Below are positions 55,626 to 64,000 of a stretch of 64,000 nucleotides of DNA, piece after piece. The notes below the pieces were generated by a model that was given only the letters and a program-made list of their open reading frames with translations, did no database searches and was not told the origin of the DNA. Both the position numbers and the translations under genes were made by a program. Within the stretch, counting starts at the first letter, position 1. Each line of letters starts with the position of its first letter. Source of the DNA: Zygnema cylindricum. Lineage: Eukaryota > Streptophyta > Zygnematophyceae > Zygnematales > Zygnemataceae. The stretch is taken from positions 1-64,000 of the forward strand of contig JBBHKE010000380.1 in NCBI GenBank assembly GCA_037447655.1, in the 5' to 3' direction.

Positions 55626-56564
55626 ACATATCTTTTTAGTAAATAAACCCCTAACTAATATATATTTCCCGTAAACCTCAGGATAGCCTAGGTAGCCTTG
55701 GATCCAGCTTCCTCTCCAATTTCTCAGTAACTGCGACAAGTTTGAGAGTTAGAGAGAGAAGTTAGAGGTAGATTGCCTCCGCTTCTTTCTATATTTCTAT
55801 TTAGGCCTAGAAAATACTTTAAAAGGAACATTAATTTCTCCACATAGTACTGAAAAAGCACCCTGTCTTCTCAAATTAGAGGGGATAGGAGCTTATGACT
55901 TTAGAAGCTCTCTGGGTATAAGTTAGTTTTGGTTACTTTCATTTCTTCTTCTTTCGATACCTTTGTCATCATGGGGGGGAGGAGAAGCTCAAGATAAGAA
56001 TCTCTCCGGTGCCAGGCCGGAAGAACGGGAGAATCAAAAAGTGGTGGCACAAGAGTAAGAGTCACATGTTCTCGAAGAATATGTCCCTTTCACCTCGGCT
56101 GTAAACATATTGTTGTTTCTCCAGGGGATGATGCCTGAGCTTGTTGGAGTTGAGACTCCTCCAAAACAGCCACAACACCAAACTTCCCCCCCATCTCCCC
56201 TTGGCCTCACTCTTGAACATTTTCCTTCCTTGGCGGAGGCCTCCAGGACCTTTGTCGAGGAAAGAAAGGAGTCCAGAGCACAGGCTCAAGAAAGAAACCG
56301 AGTGTCACCTCACGCCAGGCCAAAGAGGCAAGCTCAACGGGAGCCCCATTTGGGTCCTCTTCCTGAGGTCGGGCTTCACACCAGATCTAAGATCCCCCGG
56401 GCCGAGATCCAGATTGACCCCGGAGTTTTGACGGATCCACGCCACTCAGGTCGTAAGGAACTCCTTGCCCTTCACGACCTCTATGAGCTCAAGGTGAAGA
56501 AGGAGTTGGTACATAGAGTTGCTCGGACAGATCAAATGGTTAGACACGTGGGAGGGGTGGTGGA

Positions 56565-56796
56565 GATTTTGAGCAGTTCTTCGGAGGGCAGCTCTTCACC
56601 ATCGATGCAGCACCGGTTCCAGAGAGACCCCTATTCTCGCCCTCCCCCATCTTCCTCTCAAGACACCGCCGCTTGGTGGAGATTTTGAGCAGTCCTTCGG
56701 AGGGCAGCTCTTCACCATCGATGCAGCACCGGTTCCAGAGAGACCCCTATTCTCGCCCTCCCCCATCTTCCTCTCAAGACACCGCCGCCAACTGAC
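56565..56796 (+). repeat. 116-bp tandem duplication in Gypsy 2 gag
   Basis: GATTTTGAGCAG at 56565 and 56681 mark two nearly identical units (TTCTTCGG against TCCTTCGG). 116 is not a multiple of three, so the second copy is out of frame. Confidence 0.9.
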
Positions 56797-57241
56797 CCTC
56801 CTAGGGGCGTAGCTCTTCACGGCCTCGTAGAGGAGAAGGGGGTATCGAGAGGGGAACCCGAGATCCATGGAGGGGGAAGAGATTTGACCAATGTGAGAGC
56901 AAAAGGAGATTTGCTCCGCTTCCCAAAGAGGAGACATCCCCAACTATTGTGTCCGCTTCGACCGAGAAACCAACTCCTGCACCACCTCATGACCGCCCTT
57001 CTGGAGGGCTTTGGCGATCTGAACCAACACATCCAGAGGTTCTGGGTACGGGACTAGAAGGTTTGTCCTAGGGATGGTGGCGGACCAAACTTAATGATCC
57101 CGAAATTTCGGGGATAAAGATACCGGATCTTACCAAAGTAGTGGAAAAAGCCAAGGAACTAGTGGAGGTCCTAAAATCCCAAAGACAGGCTACGGCGGGG
57201 GCCGGACCCGTCACACTAGATTGGGAGGCCTTAGAGGAAGA

Positions 57242-57475
57242 GAGGCGAAAGGCATGGGAACAGGAATTGGCGCTCATTAGGGAAGCTCGGAGTAGGACAA
57301 GTGGGATTCTCAGAGGGAAGATTCCTCCTACACCAAAGATAGTGTCGCATTCGGAAGCGAGGCGAAAGGCATGGGAATAGGAATTGGCGCTCATTAGGGA
57401 AGCTCGGAGTAGGACAAGTGGGATTCTCAGAGGGAAGATTCCTCCTACACCAAAGATAGTGTCGCATTCGGAAGC
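57242..57475 (+). repeat. 117-bp tandem duplication in Gypsy 2 gag
   Basis: GAGGCGAAAGGC at 57242 and 57359. The copies are nearly identical. In the first, CAG at 57261-57263; in the second, TAG at 57378-57380, a single C-to-T change creating a stop. Confidence 0.92.
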
Positions 57476-58103
57476 CCGGGCAGTGGGGATTTCTCCTCTT
57501 GCCAGTACTCTGCTTGAAATGCCTTCTTCGGGGCCAAGCCAAGAGCCTCTCTTTCCGTGGAAAGGGGAGGAGGACACAGGACCTAATGTGGAGGGTTTGG
57601 GTGCAGATTTACCTTTTGGAATCGCTTCGGCTCTTCGGGGAGAGGCTACCTTTGTCTCGGTGGAGGTGTCTACTGCCGTGGAGGCTTTAGTGGAGCTACG
57701 ACCTGACGAGAGGATTCACATCCCCTTGAGAGTTCCAACCCCTCCGCCCAATTCTCCCAGAAAATCCTCGGATCCCCCATCGTCGGCTCCTCTACCTTAT
57801 TCATCTCACTCACCGGAACCAACCATGGATCCCCGGGGCAGTCGAGATCCCTCTCCACCACCATCCCTCTCTCCCACTGCAGCTGTTCGTGGGTCGCCTA
57901 GCGCGCCTGTGTTACCCTACAGATACGACGTACCCGCTTATTTTCCTCCTCACTGATGCTCCCCTTCCTCTAGCGTCGTAACTTCACCTCCCGAGGCCTC
58001 TAGGAAGCGAACAAGGAGACAGACACCTTTCACCGAAACGGCTCCGCCGTCTCCGTCTCTTTCCCCTTCATTGTCTTCTCCACCAGCAATACCCCAAAAG
58101 CCT

Positions 58104-58485
58104 ACGCCTCCACATCCCATCGGTGGTAACCGTTCTCAGGGATCCACAACATTCTTCTGGAAATAGAGGAGGAGCGGGGAACATCCTACATCCAACCATC
58201 TTTTCCGGCACTGGTACTTCCTCAGTGAGAGGGGGATCCACACCAAAGGGGTGCGGCAAAAGGGCTCTGCCGTCTCCGTCTCCATCCCCTTCACCGTCTC
58301 TGCCACCAACAATACTCAAAAGCCTGTAAACAAGCAACGCCTCCACATCCCATCTGTGGCAACCGTTCTTAGGGATCCACAACATTCTTCTGGATATAGA
58401 GGAGGAGCGGGGAACATCCTACATCCAACCATCTTTTCCGGCGCTGGTACTTCCTCGGTGGGAGGGAGATCCACACCACAGGGGG
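58104..58485 (+). repeat. 233-bp tandem duplication in Gypsy 2 gag
   Basis: ACGCCTCCACATCCCATC at 58104 and 58337 open units sharing GGGATCCACAACATTCTTCTG and ATCCTACATCCAACCATC. More diverged than the other two duplications. Confidence 0.88.
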
Positions 58486-58699
58486 CCGCACCTTCTAGCA
58501 GAGAAGGACCCAGTTCCGATACCGAGGATGAGGATACGAGAGTCATCTCGCCCGCTCAGTTTGTCAGCCCAACAGGGCCGACCTCTTCCCATTTCACTAA
58601 CTCTGCCGAGGAAGAAAAGGAAATGGGGGATATTCGGATCTTTACAAGAGATAGTTTTGGGATTGCATTTTCAGATTTCTAGTTGTTGTGGAAACCTTT

Positions 58700-59684
58700 C
58701 ACCCAATCTAAAATCAATAAGTGCCAGAAGGGAGCCATTCCGGATGACTTCAAAACCACCCTCTTCCCCATGATAGTCAAAACTACCTTTCTGGAGGGGC
58801 GTTGGCGGACTACAAGGAACGTCAACCTCTTTTGATGGCTCCTAGCATCAAGATCTCGAATCCAGCCCTTGATGCCGCTGTTTTGCAAGCGGAGGTCGAC
58901 TTGTCCGCTGCTGCGGCAAGCCCTGTGACTGCTACTTTTACACAGGATATGAAACTGCAGGCACAAGGAAGTGCATATGTTAACCATTTGCAAGCCATTC
59001 AGGCAGCCCAGTTGTAACCCGCATGGTTGCTAATCCCAACCCTTGCACTACTCTGCTAAATATTTGGAGTCTCCTCTACACAGACAGGAACGAGTCCGCA
59101 ATCAAGGAATTCACGGAATTCCGATGTTTGAAAAACGAGACTCCCCAGACTCTTTTCAACCGACTCTCCAGCCTTTGTCAGAAAAAACAAAATTGTCAAC
59201 GATTGACCTTCCGACAATGGCAACTAAATACTTCATTGCTGTCTGTAATTCATTCGAACCGACAGGGCAGACTGCTCTGGATAACTGGATTGCCGGACAA
59301 GCCATTCAGGACATCAACCCATCCGTCAAAGAAATATCCCTAGTGGCAATGAAATTATATGACCACTTCGTCCACAATGAGGCAATGGAGAAGGCCGTGA
59401 CCGCCAAAGCCCGATCCAATTTTGCAAGACTCGCAGGGGAGAACTCCTTGAATGAGGAGGAACAGGCTGAACTTCAAGCTTTGCGGAAGCTTAAAGGGAA
59501 ACAACTTGGTGACAGTGGGTTAGAACCAGCTATGGGAGCAGAGGAGCGAGTATTTCTCTATAATTGCATGAATTGTCAACAACCGGGTCATGGATGGAAG
59601 CACTGCTCTCGGAAACTTAAACCGGAGTTGGCTTGGAAACTTAAAGAACGGGAGAAAGAACGGGCAGAAAGGACCTTGAAATAG
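58700..59684 (+). pseudogene. Gypsy 2 gag core with first zinc knuckle
   Basis: Frames 58802-59017 (ADYKERQPLLMAPSIKI) and 59043-59684 (LSTIDLPTMATKYFIAVCNS, ALDNWIAGQAIQDINPSV, DHFVHNEAMEKAV). The gag core ends in the zinc knuckle CMNCQQPGHGWKHC (CX2CX4HX4C, ~59566-59607) and a Lys/Glu-rich tail. It is less broken than Gypsy 1 and serves as the better reference copy. Confidence 0.8.
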
Positions 59685-60620
59685 CAAGAAAGGCTCAAGG
59701 GAGGGAGGGGAGAGGACAAGACACTGGTAACCAAAGAGACATACCGTCCAACTCCCCGGAGCGAAACTTCTAAGATGTCCCAATCACAGTTGCGGCAAAT
59801 CAAACTCCCAAAGTTTGATGACGCTCAAATCTCCAACGAAATCCGGAGTAAATATACCACCGAGGGCTCAAAGTGCGAAGCTTGTGGATTTCTGGGGCAC
59901 AAGGAAGGGCAATGTTTCCGGAAGAACGGAGTTCCTAAGGAAATGATGCAATTTGCTTTGTTTACTGGCGAGGGAGAACCAGCAGTCAACCCTCTACCAC
60001 TTCAACTTCTTTACCCTTGGGGACGCCAAGTTCTGTCTACATCGGAGAAACCTGAGCAAACTCCGACTGCTCCAGCAAGGCTTACGCCAGAGATCATCAT
60101 ACAGCAGCAGAGTCAGCAACTTGCCGAAATGGCTTCAGAGTTGGCTGCCATTTGTTTGGGATCCTCTTCCCGGCCTGCAACTCTCACCGCAGCACAACGA
60201 CTTTAAAAGCAGAAACAGGAGTTGTTGCAGAAGCTCGCAGAGCTTGAACTTCAAAGCACAGCGGGTGCTAATAATGATGATTTATTGGGCTAGGATTTGG
60301 AACCCCCTAATGCCCACCATGCCCAAACCATCCTATCTGGAGCTTGGAATTTTAGTGTGGGGGACAACCGTCGCCAACTCCGCAATTCAACCTCAATGCA
60401 GAGACAAGACCGGAATGAATGGGTCAGGGGGACCACAACCGGAAAGCAACGGGTCCTTTCTCATTAACTCCCAGAGCAATGATGCTGAACAGCGACATCG
60501 GCCTAGGAATCAAACGAAATCGTCCTCCATCGCTTCCTCCCAAACCTAAATTGCCTCCCGATTTTGAGGATTATCAGAAAGAGAAACAGCAGCGGGAGAA
60601 GGAATTACTGGAACAAGAGT
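59685..60620 (+). pseudogene. Gypsy 2 second zinc knuckle and linker
   Basis: 59775-60206 continues in frame after a stop at 59683: QIKLPKFDDAQISNEIRSKY, then CEACGFLGHKEGQC (59878-59919). A Gln/Leu-rich linker (QQQSQQLAEMASELAA) follows. TAA at 60204 and TAG at ~60291 interrupt. A second knuckle far downstream of the first is unusual and probably marks a nucleocapsid extension. Confidence 0.65.
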
Positions 60621-60653
60621 AAATTGATAATCAAGACTAGTTTGAGAAAATAC

Positions 60654-61556
60654 ATGGCAGAACGCCCGGAGAATGACACTCCCCAAACTCCTCCCATCCT
60701 AGATTCCAGCTCCGAGACTGAGAACGAAGGACCGGTTCAGCATTTGCATAAACCGGATTCATCCCAATCCTCTCCGAAAACAACTCTCCCATCCTCCAAG
60801 TCGGTCGTCATGCCGGTCCGGCACCTCATGCCATACGCTCTTACCCATGTAAAGACCCTAGCATCCTCCCACAACCTGCCCGAAGATATCCTCATTCAGG
60901 CACTGGGAGACGAGATTCGATCCAGAAAGGCCGAAGTCAACAAGACCACTCCGCTAACCGCAGTCTTTCTGTCCACCGATCCAAAAACCCCTATAGTGGA
61001 TAGGGAGTACAAATCCTTATTAGTGGCACTTATCCTAAACAAGACTAGGAACTTCAAGTTCAACGGGTATAGGGGATACCAGGAAGTTGTGGTCGATACC
61101 GGAGCACTACCCAGCCTCATCACCACCTCCGCTTTGTAGAAATTGCCCGAAGAACTCTGGCCCGAAATCTGCCCAAGCAACATATGCTTAAGCACCGTAA
61201 GCAGCGGCAATCATCCCGTCTATGGAATTATCAAGGTCATGGAAATCGATTTTTCTGATGAAGCAAGCCAGCGGGTGAAAATTGAGCTTCCCTTCCTAGT
61301 GGTGGAAGGGACTCAATTCGAAATTCTATTGGGAATGGCCACTTGGACGAGGTTAAATATGAGTTTGAGCGTCTGGAAAGAGCAATGTACAGTTTGGGAC
61401 CCCGGAAATCCCGAAGGAACCAAAGTGATAATTCCTTTGGATTTCTGGAACCGGGGAAGGACCAATGTCCCTGAAGTTGGAAGCTACCCGGTGTATGCTA
61501 CATCATCTCCGACGGAACTGTTTGGCAGTTCCAAAGATATCGCCGAAGAAATCTAG
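60654..61556 (+). pseudogene. Gypsy 2 aspartic protease
   Basis: Linker (MPVRHLMPYALTHV, SSHNLPEDILIQ), then VVVDTGALPSLITTSAL (Asp-Thr-Gly-Ala), TAG at 61137 (CAA in Gypsy 1), then 61143-61556 with FLVVEGTQFEILLGMATW and IIPLDFWNRGRT. Nearly a full retropepsin domain. Confidence 0.8.
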
Positions 61557-61559
61557 CAA

Positions 61560-62440
61560 TTCCCCATTTTCAAGCGGTGGGAAGAGGAATACAAGGATAG
61601 ATTACTTCAGGTGGCAAAACTCCGGCAGGGAGTGGATAAGACTTTCTCGACCTTGATATTGACGGAAGCCGGTCCTACAAAAATGTCAGATGCTTCCAAA
61701 CCCAAGATGAGTAACGAGGAATTCAATCGACAAGTGGTGTCCTTGGCAGTCCCCGATTCCGGACTGCATATTTTATCTCTATTTTCGGGGATTAGTTGAG
61801 AGGCAGTGTTGAGAGCCCGATATATGGTAGAAGCGTACAAAGCCGTGGAAATATCACCCGAGACCCGGGCTGTAAGCGAGTACAGGCTCCACGAGCTTCA
61901 TCACCTGTATCCTTAACAGCTTCCAGTGACCGCCTTTTCCAAAGCTCACTGAAGTCTTCCCCAAAATGTCGAAACCATTATGGAGCCTAGCCATTTTGGG
62001 AAGAGTGGATTTGGTAATGGCAGGCTGGCCTTGTTAGGGATACTCCCTAGCAGGTCAAGGAAAAGGGCATCAAGACCGCCAAAGTGGAACATTTTACAGG
62101 ATGATTGAATTGATCACGTGGCTTCAGCAGCTTCAAGACACACAGGTGGGGTACGTTCTGGAAAATGTACACCCGGGGATGATAAAAGAAAACAAGTTGC
62201 TGACAGTTGGAATCACGTAATCCACGGATTCTAGGAGCTCCTTTGGTTTTCGACGCCGCACAAATGGGATCCCGGGCACATCGAGTAAGGGCATATTAGA
62301 CCAATATGATCCCGCTTTCGATCCTCCGGAAATTGTTGAATAAACAAAGACCACATCCGCACAATTTCGTGCAGCAAATCCTTGGGAAGGGAAGGATGGC
62401 CACACCTATGACGCGACACGACCGCTCCCCTTTCTTCCGG
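61560..62440 (+). pseudogene. Gypsy 2 DNA methyltransferase, N-terminal part
   Basis: Continues from protease without a separate start: RLLQVAKLRQGVDKTFSTL, FNRQVVSL, motif I LHILSLFSGIS (~61770-61797) followed by TGA, motif II AVEIS, motif IV VDLVMAGWPC then TAG then GYS (~62008-62046). The catalytic Cys is kept; the TAG lies where the classical PCQ motif has Gln. QGKGHQD, YVLENVHPG (~62155-62178), AAQMGSRAHRVRAY then TAG then TN (~62264). Several shifts. It agrees with Gypsy 1 across the domain, which shows one ancestral capture. Confidence 0.82.
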
Positions 62441-62961
62441 TGAAACCATCCCGGCCGTCCGATTAAATTCGGATTTAATCGTAGCCGTAATAAATACATG
62501 CGCGGTATTTGTTTCACTTACGAAACAAATGCGCGGTATTGATTTTTGTCCGTACCGTAATTCGTACATTATATACTACTGGATCTATGTATCCCGTAAT
62601 CCATAACAGTTAAATGATTTATCGTACGTATACGTATTTAAATAAATATCAAACTATATAGTATGTAACACTATTGCTAGACTTAACGGCTAAGGCTACC
62701 GGCTATTTCCTGTCTGCCGGCCGGTAGGTACAAGGATCAAATCCTGCCGCCGGCACATACCTTTTAAATAAATAAACCCTAATATAAAATTCCCGTAAAC
62801 CTCAGGATAGCCAAGGTAGCCATGGCTCTAGCTTCCTCTCCAATTTCTCAGTGACTGCGACAAGTTTGAGAGTTGGAGAGAGAAGTTAGAGATAGACTGC
62901 CTCGGCTTCTATATTTCTTTTCAGACCTAGAAAATACTAATAAAAACCATTAGTTTCTACA
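62441..62961 (-). mobile_element. Internally deleted LTR inside the methyltransferase
   Basis: Starts TGAAAC, jumps to the second half of the 54327-55375-type LTR (GGCCGTCCGATTAAATTCGG onward) and ends TTTCTACA. About 530 bp are missing internally. The five flanking bases do not match (TCCGG, CCTCT). Confidence 0.75.
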
Positions 62962-63221
62962 CCTCTCAAGTACACTGGTGTTGCTAGTTCAACACATATA
63001 TAATACTTAGGACTCGTAATGTATTATGTATCCAGACTTCCAAGTAGTAAAACTGTAGACAGTTTTTAGGAAACTTCTGAGTATTATATCTTGAGTGTTG
63101 TCGGGTGAATTGTGCTGAAACCTTGGGAGTTATCACTGTTTATGCTACTCTATATTCTGATAGAGTTTTGTGAAGTTTGGATGCTTGTATAAGAATTGGT
63201 GAGCACTTAAGAATAGCTGTT
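62962..63221. other. Unassigned 260-bp segment
   Basis: Between the LTR remnant and the shared linker. AT-rich, no coding frame, no counterpart in Gypsy 1. Confidence 0.5.
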
Positions 63222-63600
63222 TTGTAGGATTCTTGATAGCTTCTGAGAGTGTATCATGTCTACTTCTACTACTACTGCTGCTTCTCCACCTGCACCGGTG
63301 GTTGTAGAACAACAGCCAGGACTACCATGGAAAGCCCTCCCAACTTTAGTTTCTTTCTCCCACAGTCACGCTTATCTGAAAGGAGCAGCGGGAATGATTT
63401 TCAACATTACGGCGGGAATCTGGACAACACCAACGATTGCGGAATTGAAAGAAGCGATGAGATTTCAAAAAGGCACAATGGCAACACTAGGTATATCAGA
63501 CCTATAGAGGTGCTGCCTGATTGGACAAGGAATGGATTTGAATTCAATCACATGGGTGCTCAAGCATGCACTAGCCTTTTAAACTCTCCAGACCACGGAA
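63222..63600 (+). pseudogene. Gypsy 2 linker and methyltransferase C-terminal part
   Basis: The shared linker (ATG at 63256, MSTSTTTAASPPAPVVVEQQ) fuses directly to the methyltransferase C-terminus: AYLKGAAGMIFNITAGIWTT, MRFQKGT, then TAG and CCLIGQGMDLNSITWVL. This repeats the motif IX/X region of Gypsy 1 at 47790-48010. The fusion removes everything between, so the segment appears to be a deleted second copy joined to the first. Confidence 0.75.
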
Positions 63601-64000
63601 TGACGGGTTGTTTACTTTCATGCTCCTCAGTTGTTAACGATGCAGGCAACTTTGCAGCTTCAAGGGGGGAGAGAAAGGAGAAGAAGAAAAATTCACATTT
63701 AACCACCGCAGGTTTTACGAGTGGGGGGGGCGGCGCCTCAGATTCCTACGGCTTAGCGGAAGTTGTCAACAGTAGCGTCCTAGCCAGAGGGGTAGAGGCA
63801 GATCCACCGATAGGATTGGAATTCGACATTAACCTCTGGGGTAGACCGCCAAAGGTCTGGGCTGCCGTACAGCCTGGGAAAATGGATTGGACTCTTGGGA
63901 AGCAGTTGGATCCTGGCAGTTGGCAGAAGGCGCGGCTCTCCGAGTTATTGGCCAAAAACAAACAGGTGTTCTCATGGTCAAAAACAGATGTCGGTATCTT
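63601..64000 (+). pseudogene. Gypsy 2 RT, start (runs off window)
   Basis: EFDINLWGRPPKVWAAVQPG (~63820) and LLAKNKQVFSWSKTDV correspond to Gypsy 1 48270-48440, the lead-in to RT. The RT core lies beyond 64000. Confidence 0.75.

Larger units (their letters stand above)
53240..55844 (-). mobile_element. Truncated Copia (5' LTR and partial gag)
   Basis: A 5' LTR (53735-55844, containing another LTR) is followed on the coding strand by the half-tRNA primer site GGTTATGGGCCCACCCTC (53717-53734) and a gag start. The element breaks off at about 53240; no pol or 3' LTR is seen. It abuts the leader of Gypsy 2 at 55845. Confidence 0.75.
53735..55844 (-). repeat. Outer LTR (1,056 bp) split by a second LTR
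   Basis: Segments 53735-54326 and 55381-55844 together make one LTR (TGAAACTCTC... to ...TTTCTCCACA), interrupted by 54327-55375. Related in layout to the TR-GAG LTRs (AGACCTAGAAAATAC near the end, TTAACGG, GCCATGGCTCTAGCTCC) but a separate subfamily. Confidence 0.85.
55971..58680 (+). pseudogene. Gypsy 2 gag, N-terminal region
   Basis: Starts at ATG 55971 by analogy with Gypsy 1. Main frames: 56110-56688 (MMPELVGVETPPKQPQHQ, GPLPEVGLHTRSK, GGVVEILSSSSEG), 57141-57380 and 57384-57956 (QATAGAGPVTLDWEALEEER, ELALIREARSR), 58251-58682 (ISPAQFVS, MGDIRIFTRDSFGIAFSDF). Long Pro/Ser-rich stretches. Function beyond gag association is unknown. Confidence 0.68.
55845..64000 (+). mobile_element. Gypsy 2: second DNMT-carrying Gypsy element (partial)
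   Basis: Leader at 55845 (AGTACTGAAAAAGCACC.TGTC) matches Gypsy 1 at 43058 (AGTACTAAAAGAGCC), so the interior begins here. Its own 5' LTR is not adjacent, because a Copia LTR takes its place. Encodes gag, two zinc knuckles, protease, methyltransferase and the first part of RT, then leaves the window. Contains three tandem duplications and an LTR remnant. Confidence 0.85.

Noticed and set aside
55560-55630. Possible functional tRNA gene
   Set aside because: B-box and T-arm resemble a tRNA, but acceptor and anticodon stems do not pair and the segment is repeated in all LTRs of the family.

Overview
This 64-kb window is a graveyard of nested transposable elements with almost no host genes. The likely host is a green-lineage eukaryote, probably a streptophyte (charophyte alga or land plant). 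The evidence is the primer-binding sites. Two Copia elements carry versions of TTGGTATCAGAGC, which matches the 3' end of the plant initiator tRNA-Met. Another Copia clade carries GGTTATGGGCCCACCA, complementary to the anticodon arm of the same tRNA in the plant-type form GTGGTGGGCCC. The species cannot be named from the sequence. No rRNA, intact tRNA or CRISPR array was seen.

Layout. 1-3.1 kb: a 9-bp minisatellite, a long pyrimidine tract and a broken S41-peptidase-like gene on the minus strand. 3.5-4.3 kb: a short element with perfect 19-bp terminal inverted repeats (TIRs). 5.1-10.3 kb: Copia 1 (652-bp LTRs, TSD TAAGT), split by a solo LTR. 11.8-17.0 kb: Copia 4, with a 510-bp TA-flanked MITE in one LTR. 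18.2-24.0 kb: Copia 2, the most complete Copia here. 24.0-31.3 kb: remnants of Copia 3, interrupted by a gag-only element (TR-GAG 1, 24.7-29.0 kb). 33.2-33.8 kb: a second MITE. 35.3-35.7 kb: a degenerate tandem array. 35.9-41.7 kb: a hAT-like element with a perfect 8-bp TSD, which contains a second gag-only element (TR-GAG 2, 37.1-41.5 kb). 41.8-52.7 kb: a TIR element that contains Gypsy 1. 53.2-55.8 kb: a truncated Copia whose LTR holds a second LTR. 55.8-64.0 kb: Gypsy 2, running off the window.

The main discovery is the pair of Ty3/Gypsy elements. Both carry a complete-looking C5 cytosine DNA methyltransferase module between the aspartic protease and the reverse transcriptase: LTR-gag-zinc knuckle-PR-DNMT-RT-RNase H-integrase-LTR. 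Motifs I, IV (catalytic Cys), VI (ENV), VIII and the C-terminal motif IX/X region are visible in Gypsy 1, and the same motifs are partly visible in the diverged Gypsy 2. Retrotransposons with captured DNMTs have been reported in charophytes and dinoflagellates, so these copies may belong to, or extend, that class.

Second, the gag-only elements keep their LTRs, a half-tRNA primer site and a long gag with a conserved C-terminal extension of unknown function, but have no pol. They look like passengers mobilised in trans by the Copia 3/4 clade, whose gag is related. All of these elements are broken. Many stops are TAG where the sister copy has CAG or CAA, as expected of methylated-cytosine decay.
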